Made by a program: the position numbers and the translations under genes
Shown here: positions 1-7,757 of the stretch, piece after piece
How positions within the stretch are numbered: the stretch's first letter is position 1
Layout of the letters: every line of letters starts with the position of its first letter
Notes under the pieces: model-generated
Seen by the model: the letters and a program-made list of their open reading frames with translations, nothing else
What the model was told of the DNA's origin: nothing
The model's database searches: none
Virus record (IMG/VR): IMGVR_UViG_3300037108_000012
Span: 1-64,000 of that record
Strand: one strand, 5' to 3'
Length of the DNA stretch: 64,000 nt
DNA from: a virus

Positions 1-176
1 CCGCGCCACGACAGATGAGTTCCCCCACGCCTCGACAGATGAGTTCCCCCACGCCTCGACAGATGAGTTCTCCCGCGCCACGACAGATGAGTTCCCCCGC
101 GCCTCGACAGATGAGTTCCCCCACGCCACGACAGATGAGTTCTCCCACGCCACGACAGATGAGTTCTCCCGCGAGA
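1..176. repeat. 24-bp tandem repeat array, about 7 copies
   Basis: A 24-bp unit (plus strand ATGAGTTCCCCCACGCCTCG plus 4 nt) repeats at 15, 39, 63, 87, 111, 135 and 159. Units differ at only a few fixed sites. It encodes the octapeptide repeats of the leftward gene. Confidence 0.9.
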
Positions 177-288
177 TTTTCACCACGAGTTTACTCGTGG
201 TGTTTTTGATGAGAATTCGAGTATACTCATCAAAACTGTTTGGTAGAGCGTCAAACTCAATTTGAGTTGAAATGATGATTTCTTTCAT
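1..288 (-). CDS. Octapeptide tandem-repeat protein (3' end outside window)
   Basis: The reading frame starts at 288 (MKEIIISTQIEF) and stays open to the window edge, so the C-terminus is missing. After about 40 unique residues it enters seven copies of an 8-residue repeat, NSSV(V/E)A(W/R)(E/G), which suggests a beta-solenoid. The start codon overlaps the stop of the upstream gene (TGATG), so the two are probably translationally coupled. The opposite strand is also open through the repeat, but it has no ribosome site and reads through a hairpin, so the leftward frame is preferred. Function is unknown. Confidence 0.7.
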   Translation of the reverse strand, partial: MKEIIISTQIEFDALPNSFDEYTRILIKNTTSKLVVKISRENSSVVAWENSSVVAWGNSSVEARGNSSVVARENSSVEAWGNSSVEAWGNSSVVAR

Positions 289-665
289 CAGAATGTACCC
301 CAAACTTTCTTGGCTGGAAGCCAGTGTTGCCACGCAGAATCAAATTCGCAGTTATCAGGACTGTTCGCAAACATCGGAGCGATCTCGGAGTCGTGAAATC
401 CTGCGAGTCCACATCCTATTCGCGTTACCTGAAAAGTTATATCATGATGGTTATTCGCATAGGAGATAAAACGGTCTACGCTGTCCCAAACTTCTTCGAG
501 AGAGCGTGATTGGATATTTCTATCCTTTGTTGGAATAGCGTAGCATTGGCCTGTTGGTCCTTCTCCTACGCCCCACTCTGCGTCGAGAGACTTGTAGGCA
601 TAGGCGGCTGCTCCTGCGCCATGTCGCCCCGCAGAATTCGATCCGAAAACAAAGCATTTTTCCAT
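288..665 (-). CDS. Phage non-structural protein, A1S_2505/macro-like
   Basis: A 125-residue protein opening with MEKCFVFGSNSAGRHGAGAA, followed by GQCYAIPTKD near residues 39-48 and an IGCGLAGF motif near 83-90. These glycine-rich motifs are typical of the phage A1S_2505-type family and resemble macro-domain ADP-ribose-binding loops. The family link is from memory and no activity is established. An AAAGGAAC site precedes the ATG. It lies 6 bp downstream of the 672-845 gene and overlaps the start of the octapeptide-repeat gene. Confidence 0.7.
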   Translation of the reverse strand: MEKCFVFGSNSAGRHGAGAAAYAYKSLDAEWGVGEGPTGQCYAIPTKDRNIQSRSLEEVWDSVDRFISYANNHHDITFQVTRIGCGLAGFHDSEIAPMFANSPDNCEFDSAWQHWLPAKKVWGTF

Positions 666-671
666 GTTCCT

Positions 672-845
672 TTACCGTCCTTCTGCTATCGCGCTAGGAT
701 GCAAAGAAGCATTGCGGATGAATCCATACTCTTCTCCTGCTCCGCTTTTGTCTGTGTGATCTTCCTTGAGGATGACGCGTTCTACGGTTAAAGGTTTCGG
801 GTTGGTCATGGGTTGAATGTTGAGGTTCTGGAAGTCGATCTTCAT
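672..845 (-). CDS. Small protein of unknown function (57 aa)
   Basis: Begins MKIDFQNLNIQPMTNPKP and ends SAIAEGR. A strong ribosome site (CTAGGAG, 7 nt before ATG) and tight fit between neighbours support it. No domain is recognised. It may be a single-strand-rich, charged accessory protein, but nothing in the sequence shows this. Confidence 0.65.
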   Translation of the reverse strand: MKIDFQNLNIQPMTNPKPLTVERVILKEDHTDKSGAGEEYGFIRNASLHPSAIAEGR

Positions 846-865
846 GGTTTTTTCTCCTAGTGAAA

Positions 866-881
866 TTGGTTTTCTATCAAA
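866..881 (-). promoter_or_regulatory. Left-arm intergenic element, copy 1
   Basis: Reads TTTGATAGAAAACCAA on the transcribed strand, between the 885-1550 gene and the 672-845 gene. It is one of nine close copies in gaps of the leftward operon; the consensus is TTTGATAGGNAACCAA. It sits just upstream of a Shine-Dalgarno site. Its role (promoter, operator, RNA processing or other) is unknown. Confidence 0.6.
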
Positions 882-884
882 CGG

Positions 885-1550
885 TTAGGCAACGTCACAG
901 TATTCCATTGCCAGTCGTAAAACTTCGTCGTAATTAGATGCCGCGAAAGCTTTTTCCGTAAAATCCTTCTCACTCAAAGGCATTCCAGCTTTACGGAGCG
1001 CTTTTGTTACGCGCCCAATGATGCTGAACACGTTTCCATCCTGTCCGGTCAGTTGGACGAATGGCTTAATCGTCTTTTCTGATAACGGTTTTCCAGTGGT
1101 TGATAGACCCTCAGTAATACGGTCACTCTCTCGGCATCCTATCAAAGAGTCTATTTCCGGTAGAGGAATTCCCTGCTCTTTCGCGGCGGCTAGGATGATC
1201 CGGTTGATTGCATCCTCAACGCGGTTGATGTTCTCTTGAGTCCACCATGATTCATCAAAGCCTTCATCTTCATCTTCTTCATCTTCTTCCCAACGGCTTC
1301 CTGTGTGTTCGCGGTAAGGACCATAGAATCCGAACACCTTTTCAAAGTCCTTAGCGCGGTTGCACAGCCCATTGTTGTACAAATCGTAGTAGCAGTTGGA
1401 TGCTACGCGGAAGGATTCGAGAGCCGGATTCCTGTCGGCGTTAGGAATTTCGCCTTCATCGGGAATCAACTTATCGAGAGCGTCCTGAATTTCAGGATAC
1501 TTACCTTTATGGCTCCAGTAGGTATTTTTGTAGAGCTTTGGATCTGTCAT
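885..1550 (-). CDS. Conserved phage protein of unknown function (221 aa)
   Basis: Starts MTDPKLYKNTYW with GGAGAAGAGAAA before the ATG. An acidic stretch (EEDEEDEDE) lies near residues 89-97. The C-terminal third contains DGNVFSIIGRVTKALRKAG, a segment seen in many phage hypothetical proteins. The start overlaps the previous gene's stop (ATGA), indicating coupling. No catalytic motif is evident. Confidence 0.75.
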   Translation of the reverse strand: MTDPKLYKNTYWSHKGKYPEIQDALDKLIPDEGEIPNADRNPALESFRVASNCYYDLYNNGLCNRAKDFEKVFGFYGPYREHTGSRWEEDEEDEDEGFDESWWTQENINRVEDAINRIILAAAKEQGIPLPEIDSLIGCRESDRITEGLSTTGKPLSEKTIKPFVQLTGQDGNVFSIIGRVTKALRKAGMPLSEKDFTEKAFAASNYDEVLRLAMEYCDVA

Positions 1551-1720
1551 TTTCTCTTCTCCTTTTTGACTGGGTATCGGCGTTCAAAAAACTCAGGAAT
1601 ATCCCATCCTTTAGATCGAAAGACAGCAACAACCTTTGCAGCGGCCTCATCGTATCCCAAGTGCTGCTCTGTGCGAACAGTGCGTATTGCTTCAATCAAA
1701 CCGTACTTTGGGATGGACAT
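1547..1720 (-). CDS. Small basic protein of unknown function (57 aa)
   Basis: MSIPKYGLIEAIRTVRTEQH..., ending in a Lys/Arg-rich tail (KKEKRK). A GGAGAG site lies just before the ATG. Its stop overlaps the ATG of the next gene. No domain is recognised. Confidence 0.65.
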   Translation of the reverse strand: MSIPKYGLIEAIRTVRTEQHLGYDEAAAKVVAVFRSKGWDIPEFFERRYPVKKEKRK

Positions 1721-1734
1721 TTTCTCTCCTTCGG

Positions 1735-2112
1735 TTAAATCAAATTCAAAAGTCTTCTTGTCTTTTGCAAAGAAGTGATATATTGGTCAAAATCAGCAAG
1801 CACGGTTTTAACGGCAATCCTCGGATCGATATTCCGCTCAATAAATTGAGGAGTTACGTTTAGGTATGCGGTAAAACATCTTTCACCGCTAGGAGTTACA
1901 TTACACGGACCTTTGGACGCACCCCAAAACCAACCAAGATTTTCGAGAACGTATGGTTTCCATCCCTTGCCTAGCTTTTTTGCCAGAGCCTTTGATTTCT
2001 TTACGGCAAGATCGTACTTTGATTTGTCACAGATTCCTTTACCGCCACCGCAAGCGGGAGAACAGTAAACACCGTCTTTGAGTATTGGAGTCCAGTCGCG
2101 TTTCGTTTCCAT
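1735..2112 (-). CDS. Hypothetical phage protein with Cys residues (125 aa)
   Basis: Starts METKRDWTPILKDGVYCSPACGGG. The N-terminal CSPACGGGKGIC could bind a metal. An upstream ATG at 2118 adds only MK and would leave AGGAG a single base from the codon, so 2112 is preferred (7-nt spacing). A copy of the left-arm intergenic element precedes it. Confidence 0.65.
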   Translation of the reverse strand: METKRDWTPILKDGVYCSPACGGGKGICDKSKYDLAVKKSKALAKKLGKGWKPYVLENLGWFWGASKGPCNVTPSGERCFTAYLNVTPQFIERNIDPRIAVKTVLADFDQYITSLQKTRRLLNLI

Positions 2113-2134
2113 TTTCATTCTCCTGTTAAACTGT

Positions 2135-2150
2135 TTGGTTTCCTATCAAT
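2135..2150 (-). promoter_or_regulatory. Left-arm intergenic element, copy 2
   Basis: ATTGATAGGAAACCAA on the transcribed strand. The TGA inside it is the stop of the upstream methyltransferase. It lies about 22 nt before the start of the 1735-2112 gene. Confidence 0.6.
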
Positions 2151-2892
2151 TGTTGATAGTTACGATAACGGTGTTGACGTTGGTTCCTGATTCCGCAAAG
2201 GAATTGTCAGGCAGTGGTTCGATTGATCCTCCAGCCTCTACAGCGGCCCGTACCATCTTATTGAGCCTGTCTGTGCGGAAGGTGACGCTTGACGGCATGA
2301 CGGCCACAAGACGGCCTCCAGACTTGAGAAACGTCATAGCTTTTAGAAGATGAGAGGGCGCGGAATTGTGACCGAAAGGTGGATTCATGATAACGCGGTC
2401 AAACTTCTTCAAATGGTCACACGTAAGAAAATCGCCCAGCGTTAAATCCATCCCTCCGGTGATCTCACATTGCCGAAGCAGGACCGAGAAATTGTTTGGG
2501 TCGATCTCAACAGCGTGGACGTGTGCTCCAGCGTCAATCAACTCTCGTACAATGTTTCCCGTCCCGGCGCTAGGCTCCAAGACTTCCATTCCCAGTTCGA
2601 TCTCTGCCAGTTCCAAGAGCCGTTTTACTACGGCGATAGGAGTAGGAAAATATCCAAGTTCCTGTTTCTTATTAACGATTTTACCAGTGAGAATGATCTG
2701 GTCCATGATCTCGGCAGCATCACTCTCAAAGATGTGTGCCTGTGCTTTCTTATTCCACTTTCCTCCTGCGGTCTCAAGGACTTTGTTGGTTGCGACGTAG
2801 AGCGGTCGAGCAAGCTGTCCATTCAGTTTGAGGGAGTTTCCCTCTACTGTTGCGTTGCTTAACACGTCAAGAACTGCGTTGTCGATGTTCAC
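2146..2892 (-). CDS. SAM-dependent DNA/RNA N6-adenine-type methyltransferase
   Basis: A 248-residue class I methyltransferase. YFPTP is at residues 81-85, the SAM-binding loop EPSAGTGN at 106-113, an acidic end of strand 2 (EID) near 129-131, and the catalytic NPPF at 170-173, typical of N6-adenine or exocyclic amino methylation. The N-terminal 75 residues look like an accessory domain seen in phage versions. It starts with GTG behind TAGGAG. The target (host or phage DNA, possibly RNA) cannot be told. It is one of three methyltransferases in the window. Confidence 0.85.
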   Translation of the reverse strand: MNIDNAVLDVLSNATVEGNSLKLNGQLARPLYVATNKVLETAGGKWNKKAQAHIFESDAAEIMDQIILTGKIVNKKQELGYFPTPIAVVKRLLELAEIELGMEVLEPSAGTGNIVRELIDAGAHVHAVEIDPNNFSVLLRQCEITGGMDLTLGDFLTCDHLKKFDRVIMNPPFGHNSAPSHLLKAMTFLKSGGRLVAVMPSSVTFRTDRLNKMVRAAVEAGGSIEPLPDNSFAESGTNVNTVIVTINN

Positions 2893-3065
2893 GATTGATC
2901 TCCTATCAATTTAGGATTGTCGAATGATTCAGGATAGAAAGGCTCTGCGTAGTGTTGAGGATCGGGAGCAGGACCGTCATTACCACAGCGGTAACGGCGG
3001 GTTTCGATGTGAACCCAATCAAAACCACTCTTCTTGATTTCTTTACTGCAGTGTCGGCAATTCAT
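2889..3065 (-). CDS. Small zinc-ribbon-like protein (58 aa)
   Basis: MNCRHCSKEIKKSGFDWVHI... has one CxxC pair at the N-terminus and a single later Cys (RYRCGNDG). I use the ATG at 3065, 7 nt behind ATAGGA. A TTG at 3080 would overlap the intergenic element. Its 3' end overlaps the GTG of the methyltransferase, so the two are probably co-translated. Confidence 0.65.
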   Translation of the reverse strand: MNCRHCSKEIKKSGFDWVHIETRRYRCGNDGPAPDPQHYAEPFYPESFDNPKLIGDQS

Positions 3066-3081
3066 TTGGTATCCTATCAAG
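3066..3081 (-). promoter_or_regulatory. Left-arm intergenic element, copy 3
   Basis: CTTGATAGGATACCAA on the transcribed strand, overlapping the stop of the 3077-4081 gene and abutting the ATG at 3065. Here it also supplies the ribosome site (ATAGGA). Confidence 0.55.
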
Positions 3082-4081
3082 CGGCTATTGCCAGTTCTTC
3101 GTCTTCCTGTGGAGTCAAGGCGCGAATGTCGGCCCTGACGTTCTTTAAGTGTTCTGCCATGCGTTTGAGACGTGCGGAGTTGGTTTCCTCGTCTTCGTCA
3201 TCCCTATAGCGCAAGGAATCAGAGACGGTGTAAACCTGATCCTTTGGCCGTTTGGCAATCCAGTTTTCTTGCCAGTAGCCACCGTTTTCGAGTGAGTTCC
3301 ATTGCCGCCAGATTGGAGGATAAAGACTCTTGAATTGCTTTTCGAGTGTTCCGATCTGGTAGACGATGGAGGCATACCGTACAGCATTTTTCTGTGAGCG
3401 TAGGACTGTCTTCTGTCCGGTCATAACGCGGCGACGGCGAGCATAAGGACTGATACGCGGCTTTTCTTCGTACTCACGCTTCACCGTAACCAGTTTGGCT
3501 TTCTCCTCTTCCAACTTCTTGAGTTGCCAGCGAATAACAGAGCCGCGTTTCCTATTCGCTCTCTGGTTTTCAAAGGCCGCATAGGAATCAAGAACGTCTT
3601 GCCGTGCCTCAGCATCTACAGGAATCAGGACAGGGACAGCGTGCGATCTGGCATCGGCTAGGATAGCCTTCTCATCTTTTTGGGCTGCTATCAATTCAGC
3701 AACCCCGGCCTTCTCAGCGGCCTTGAGTTTGAGTGCGCGTTGCTCTTGCGCCGATAGGACACCCATCATGGCGACCTTGACGCGCTTGCGACGTTCCTTC
3801 TCTGACCAGTCGCTTAGCTCTCTCTGTGCATCCTCTTGCCGCATGGAAAGCAATTTACATGAAGTGTGAACATTACCATCACGCCCGGTAATCTTGAGAT
3901 AACGACTACCGGCGTGACCCAAACTCCCGATAATCACTTCTACGGTGTCAATGGTGACGCCTTTTAGGACACCGCATAGGAGTTTCCGGTTAAAGCACAG
4001 CGGCCTATGGTCCTTGACAGGGACCGCGACTATCGGAGCCGATGCACGCAGCGCCGCACGGATGGAATTTAGGTGATCCAT
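3077..4081 (-). CDS. Large phage protein of unknown function, charged coiled-coil (334 aa)
   Basis: Starts MDHLNSIRAALRASAPIVAV at the ATG of 4081; a TTG three codons earlier is less likely. Residues 1-85 look like a compact domain (VTIDTVEVIIGSLGHAGSRY). The middle is Lys/Glu/Arg-rich helix with RKRVKVAMMGV and several KLKAAEK-type stretches. The end is acidic. No enzymatic motif is visible. Confidence 0.7.
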   Translation of the reverse strand: MDHLNSIRAALRASAPIVAVPVKDHRPLCFNRKLLCGVLKGVTIDTVEVIIGSLGHAGSRYLKITGRDGNVHTSCKLLSMRQEDAQRELSDWSEKERRKRVKVAMMGVLSAQEQRALKLKAAEKAGVAELIAAQKDEKAILADARSHAVPVLIPVDAEARQDVLDSYAAFENQRANRKRGSVIRWQLKKLEEEKAKLVTVKREYEEKPRISPYARRRRVMTGQKTVLRSQKNAVRYASIVYQIGTLEKQFKSLYPPIWRQWNSLENGGYWQENWIAKRPKDQVYTVSDSLRYRDDEDEETNSARLKRMAEHLKNVRADIRALTPQEDEELAIAA

Positions 4082-4090
4082 GACTATCAA

Positions 4091-4681
4091 TCAACGATAA
4101 ATCGTTGCTCCTCTGCGGGCTTTGATTTTCAGGTTTGGGTTGCAACCGCTGGCATAGACGTAATTAGCCGCATCAGCCTTCAACTCAGTGAGAGCCGTGC
4201 AACCGCTGGCATCGACGGTCGTAGCCGCATCAGCCTTCAACTCAGTGAGAGCCGTGCAACCGCTGGCATAGACGTAATTAGCCGCATCAGCCTTCAACTC
4301 AGTGAGAGCCGTGCAACCGCTGGCATAGACGGTCGTAGCCGCATCAGCCTTCAACTCAGTGAGAGCCGTGCAACCGCTGGCATAGACGGTTTTGAATCCG
4401 GCCTTGAATCGGCGAAGTAAAGCTGCGCGTGTACGCTTTTCTATCTCTTCCGCGTCGAACCATTTTGGAAGTTCATCTTGATCCACAACAAACTTCCACG
4501 CCTTGAGACTAGGCCACTTCTTGATTTTGTCGGTTGGGGTAATCTCAACCTTAACCACGTTAGGCCCAAGTGATCCCCATTCATGGAGATTGTTTTGATT
4601 GATAATATCGCTGTGAGAGTCTCCGGTTTCAGACCAAAACTCACGATCTTTTGTCAGCACAAAACTAGCGAATTTGCACAT
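4091..4681 (-). CDS. Solenoid repeat protein with CTALTEL repeats (196 aa)
   Basis: An N-terminal unique domain of about 95 residues (MCKFASFVLTKDREFW ... FVVDQDELPKWFDAEEIEKR) is followed by four near-identical 19-residue repeats of the form TVYASGCTALTELKADAA and a degenerate last one. Leu, Ala and Cys spacing fits a leucine-rich-type solenoid. This N-domain plus repeat combination is found in phage and bacterial proteins. The function is probably protein binding but unproven. AGAGG precedes the ATG. Confidence 0.75.
   Translation of the reverse strand: MCKFASFVLTKDREFWSETGDSHSDIINQNNLHEWGSLGPNVVKVEITPTDKIKKWPSLKAWKFVVDQDELPKWFDAEEIEKRTRAALLRRFKAGFKTVYASGCTALTELKADAATTVYASGCTALTELKADAANYVYASGCTALTELKADAATTVDASGCTALTELKADAANYVYASGCNPNLKIKARRGATIYR
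4142..4391. repeat. 57-bp tandem repeat array, four units plus a partial
   Basis: Repeat units begin at 4142, 4199, 4256, 4313 and 4370, exactly 57 bp apart. Alternating units differ at the same two or three codons (TT/NY, Y/D). Confidence 0.9.
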
Positions 4682-4735
4682 GGTAAAACCTCTTTTCAGA
4701 AGAAACAGATACGAAACTAGGATGTGAAAGCTGTT

Positions 4736-5734
4736 TTAGAATGCAGCGGGTGAGGTTCCGGCGTTAACCGGCCCACTATTAGTGAGCCGGTCAACGTAAT
4801 GGGATAAAACAAGGAGTTTCTCTGCGGACACTGAAACCTTCTCCACATCGGGATTGATAAGGTCGGCAATGTCCACTCCCTCCAAGAGTTCACTAAAGAG
4901 TTTTACAAACCCCTTTATCTGACTCTCTGTTTCTTTATCCTTGCGCTTGCCGGAAACCGGGGGCGCGATAGGAGTCTTCTCGTATTCAATCGTTACTGGA
5001 GTGTCCAGTACAGGATCAAACGATTCGCCTTCAGGCGGTGCGGCCTCTACGGTATGGACGGCAGGTGCCGGTTGAGACTTGGGTTTGACAACATCCTTGA
5101 CCTTGATTTTTCCAGGCTTGGCTACTACTTCCCGCTGCTGATCTTTGGTCATCTTGGCAAGGCCCACGGCGGCGGTGATTTCAGCGCGGCCTTCCCGGAC
5201 GGCCTCAATTGCTTCGGGGGCGAGTTCCTTCAGCGCAAGACGCTGCTTGACGTAGCGGAGAGCTTCGGCGAGTTCCGATTCCGTCACGGCCTCTGGAAAA
5301 TAGACCTTGGCAATGTCTTCGTGATTGTAGGAGAACTTGTTTTCCAGTGTTCTCATATTGGCGCAATCGTCAATAGGGGAAACATCTTTGCGGCAACGGT
5401 TTTCCCGAATCGCCATCTGGAAGGCTTCGGCGTCGGACGTGGCACTGGTATACGTGCATTTGATGTAACGCCGCTCTGCCGGATAGCGTTCATTGAGAAG
5501 CGTGATTGCACGCCAGCGCCGATGACCGTAAATCAAGAGCGGCAGACCTTGATCGTTCTTGCGGATACCGACAGGCTGAATTTGACCATTTGCCCGAATG
5601 TCGGCTGCAAGACCTTCAATGTCGGTATGCTCATGCCGTCCATTCAATTCTGGCATGATGGTAATGTTTTCAGGCCAATCGCGGTACTCTGCTCCAGCCC
5701 GCTTGGTTGTGTCATTTGCAAATTCAACTGCCAT
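4736..5734 (-). CDS. ParB/Srx-fold protein
   Basis: A 332-residue protein with a ParB N-terminal domain. LAADIRANGQIQPVGIRKN at 42-60 is the Box I-like segment and GHRRWRA at 70-76 matches the CTP-binding G(E/H)RRxRA motif. ENRCRKDVSP at 111-120 corresponds to ENxxRxDLSP. A helix-rich middle (to about 215) could be the HTH. The C-terminal part is Pro/Lys-rich. Phage ParB-like proteins act in DNA binding, partition or as nucleases. No parA is nearby, so partition is not implied. GGGAG lies before the ATG. Confidence 0.85.
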   Translation of the reverse strand: MAVEFANDTTKRAGAEYRDWPENITIMPELNGRHEHTDIEGLAADIRANGQIQPVGIRKNDQGLPLLIYGHRRWRAITLLNERYPAERRYIKCTYTSATSDAEAFQMAIRENRCRKDVSPIDDCANMRTLENKFSYNHEDIAKVYFPEAVTESELAEALRYVKQRLALKELAPEAIEAVREGRAEITAAVGLAKMTKDQQREVVAKPGKIKVKDVVKPKSQPAPAVHTVEAAPPEGESFDPVLDTPVTIEYEKTPIAPPVSGKRKDKETESQIKGFVKLFSELLEGVDIADLINPDVEKVSVSAEKLLVLSHYVDRLTNSGPVNAGTSPAAF

Positions 5735-5788
5735 GATGATTCCCCTCTCCCAAGTGGATTCAAATTTGAGTTTTTTCTTGGCTTCCGT

Positions 5789-6043
5789 TTAGGAAGGTTC
5801 CCGGTTAGGCCAGAATTTTGTTTCCGTGAGATTGAAAGTGGAGCCGTGCAGCCTCAATAAAAGCCTGCTGGCGATCTTGAGACCATTCGCGTAGGATGTT
5901 TCAGGTTCAAAAGCAACAGGAGTCAAAGCGATTCCCTGCTGCTTGTCAGTGAGTGAGCGAATGGCGAGAACTTCATTGCGGGTTGCATCGTCAACGACAA
6001 TGCTAAAACCTTCCTCATACTGCTTGCTAATGCTTACGTTCAT
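5789..6043 (-). CDS. Hypothetical protein (84 aa)
   Basis: MNVSISKQYEEGFSIVVDD..., with AAAGGGAAAC before the ATG. It is the first gene behind the leftward promoter at 6252-6281, with an unusually long leader of about 200 nt. No domain is recognised. Confidence 0.65.
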   Translation of the reverse strand: MNVSISKQYEEGFSIVVDDATRNEVLAIRSLTDKQQGIALTPVAFEPETSYANGLKIASRLLLRLHGSTFNLTETKFWPNREPS

Positions 6044-6302
6044 TTTGTTTCCCTTTGGATGCTTGTTACCATTCGTGCCGGTCTGAAGAGGAGTTGCGTA
6101 CCCAGTTCATTAGCTGGCAACCCGGCTTTCAATTCTCTGAAAACCTTGCTAGGCCCGTTCCCCGGCTCTCGAATGGTTTACTTGCATCCTCCCTTCCCTG
6201 AATTTTGTTTCCTTGCGTCATGCTTGCTTCGTGCTTGCTTCCACTCTCTAAACTGTATTCGATCTCACATACGCTTGTCAAGTTGAAAGTGAAAAGAGTT
6301 TA
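6044..6302 (-). other. Leader region between operon segments
   Basis: No convincing gene. It contains a sigma70-like leftward promoter and a roughly 200-nt transcribed leader with repeated GCAAGCA motifs. Tiny frames exist but have no support. Confidence 0.4.
6252..6281 (-). promoter_or_regulatory. Leftward sigma70-type promoter
   Basis: On the transcribed strand: -35 TTGACA (6281-6276), an 18-bp spacer, and -10 TACAGT (6257-6252). The -10 flank (ATCGAATACAGTTTAG) is identical at the second leftward promoter, 11670-11699. Confidence 0.6.
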
Positions 6303-6554
6303 CTATTTTGGTTCCACGTCGGAGTACATCGGGCGATCCTCTTGAAAGTCTTCAGGATGCAAACGCCGCCATACATCCCGCTTATGTTCATCGTGCCAGT
6401 TGCGCCGCGCCTTAGCTCGGCCTGTTGCGCTCGGCATTGCCATGAGCCTATTCCATGCGCCGCAGGAACACCGTGCCGTGTTTCTCGGTTCATGTTTTTC
6501 GTGCAACTCCGGAGCCATTAAACGATGGCCGTGAATGATGATTGATCCCGCCAT
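6303..6554 (-). CDS. Small phage protein with CSCG motif (83 aa)
   Basis: MAGSIIIHGHRLMAPELHEK... includes a short Cys motif (ARCSCGAWN) followed by ARRNWHDEHKRDV, a layout shared by many small phage proteins. AAAGGGAG precedes the ATG. Function is unknown. Confidence 0.65.
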   Translation of the reverse strand: MAGSIIIHGHRLMAPELHEKHEPRNTARCSCGAWNRLMAMPSATGRAKARRNWHDEHKRDVWRRLHPEDFQEDRPMYSDVEPK

Positions 6555-6590
6555 AAACGTATCTCCCTTTGGTTGAATTGGTTTGAAAAC

Positions 6591-6887
6591 CTAGACGCGA
6601 CTAGGAGCCTGATACTTGTACGGTGAAACAAGTTTAAGAACGTTTGTAGGCCAGTCTCCAGCCGGACTCTCAATGTTAATCGTGCGGCTGTACTCTTCGC
6701 GTAACACATCAAAAGCCATTACACAAAGGCGCAAAGCGTTCACATCGCGTTCGTGCGTTTCTCCGAATCCGGTAGTATTTGCCCAGTCTGTAAGGCAAGG
6801 AATAGCGGCGGTCACGGCGTCTATCAGAGCGCAATGCGTTCTCATATCGCCAGTGTGCTGATAAGGTGGATTCCCAAGTTCAAGCAT
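6591..6887 (-). CDS. Hypothetical protein (98 aa)
   Basis: I start at MLELGNPPYQHTGDMRTHCA, 8 nt behind GGGAGA. The frame extends further upstream but without a ribosome site. Mostly helical in appearance, with no recognised domain. Confidence 0.6.
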   Translation of the reverse strand: MLELGNPPYQHTGDMRTHCALIDAVTAAIPCLTDWANTTGFGETHERDVNALRLCVMAFDVLREEYSRTINIESPAGDWPTNVLKLVSPYKYQAPSRV

Positions 6888-6903
6888 GATTTCTCCCGTA
6901 AAT

Positions 6904-7281
6904 CTATTGTGAGGACTTCCCGGCTTTCCATGCGGCCTCAAGAGCGGCTTTGACGTTCCACACAGACAAGCTGTGAAAGTCGAGTGAGTCTGAGTTTTGA
7001 ATCTCCAGCGTCTTGATTCCGAGGTAACGCTGTGCGATCTGTGCCAGTAGTTCGTCGGGCGGTGTTGGCTTGTTAGAGCCTTCGCAGCCGTACTCTGCCG
7101 CGTAGCGTTCCACGTTGGCTAAGAGTTCGGCCCTCGTTGCGTAATTCACGCCAACACAGTGCATATTGTTTTTGTTGCCGTCTTGCGCGTCTGACAGGTC
7201 AACGAAGCGCCAGAATCCCGGCTCAACCATCGTGAAACCTATCTCAGAGAAACGAGTTTTGTAGAGTATTCCGTCGATCAT
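6904..7281 (-). CDS. DUF6900-type phage protein (125 aa)
   Basis: The C-terminal half (IAQRYLGIKTLEIQNSDSLD, then FHSLSVWNVKAALEAAW) matches the conserved core of DUF6900-type phage proteins as I remember it. The N-terminal half is not recognised. The start overlaps the stop of the upstream gene by ATGA, so the pair is likely coupled. Function is unknown in the family. Confidence 0.7.
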   Translation of the reverse strand: MIDGILYKTRFSEIGFTMVEPGFWRFVDLSDAQDGNKNNMHCVGVNYATRAELLANVERYAAEYGCEGSNKPTPPDELLAQIAQRYLGIKTLEIQNSDSLDFHSLSVWNVKAALEAAWKAGKSSQ

Positions 7282-7505
7282 TTTTCCTCTCCCTCTGACA
7301 CTTTTTCAAAGTCGAGATAATCAACCCCGCCTTCGGTTTGGCAATCAACTACAGACCATTGCTCATAGGAGCCAGGACGTGTTACCCACCATTGACCATG
7401 TTCAAAGTCTGTCCTGTAGCATCCCGGCCCAAGGATGAATTTAGCGGCGCGTATGATCCGCTTCGACATTTCCGGCGTATTGGTTTCGGTCATCAGCATT
7501 TTCAT
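7278..7505 (-). CDS. Hypothetical protein (75 aa or 73 aa)
   Basis: MKMLMTETNTPEMSKRIIRA... sits behind GGGAGAATGAAAATG. The first ATG is two bases from the ribosome site, so the second ATG (7499) may be the true start. The same GGAGAATGAAAATG layout recurs at 2112-2118. No domain is recognised. Confidence 0.6.
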   Translation of the reverse strand: MKMLMTETNTPEMSKRIIRAAKFILGPGCYRTDFEHGQWWVTRPGSYEQWSVVDCQTEGGVDYLDFEKVSEGEEK

Positions 7506-7521
7506 TCTCCCGGTAATCAGT

Positions 7522-7537
7522 TTGGTTGCCTATCAAA
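7522..7537 (-). promoter_or_regulatory. Left-arm intergenic element, copy 4
   Basis: TTTGATAGGCAACCAA on the transcribed strand, overlapping the stop of the 7533-7748 gene and about 16 nt before the start of the next gene. Confidence 0.6.
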
Positions 7538-7748
7538 GCAGGATGCGAACTAAATCAAGTGCATCCTTGCCCCATCTCCGCTCTACAGCTTGCGCCGTGC
7601 TTTCCCCGGCGCGTGGATAGACTAACTCTTCATCGAACTTCACAACGTCAAGGCGGAGCGGTCCAAGCCAAAACGGTGCTAGACGAACGCCGAATATCTC
7701 TCGGAACTGCTCTGCTTGACTTGCCAACACGCTAGAAGTCATTTTCAT
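7533..7748 (-). CDS. Hypothetical protein (71 aa)
   Basis: MKMTSSVLASQAEQFREIFG..., preceded by TTGGAG. Contains a WGKDALDLVRILL tail. The frame upstream of 7748 runs into the intergenic element and is not used. No family is recognised. Confidence 0.6.
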   Translation of the reverse strand: MKMTSSVLASQAEQFREIFGVRLAPFWLGPLRLDVVKFDEELVYPRAGESTAQAVERRWGKDALDLVRILL

Positions 7749-7757
7749 ATTCTCCAA

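Noticed and set aside
180-206. Hairpin plus T-run resembling a rightward terminator
   Set aside because: It lies inside the leftward repeat-protein gene, and no rightward gene precedes it.
15-209. Plus-strand frame with MSSPTPRQ repeats
   Set aside because: The leftward frame has a start, coupling with the upstream gene and a unique N-terminal domain. The plus-strand frame has none of these.
4073-4420. Plus-strand frame with repeated SRISLQLSESRAT
   Set aside because: It is a shadow of the 57-bp repeats, antisense to a well-supported gene.
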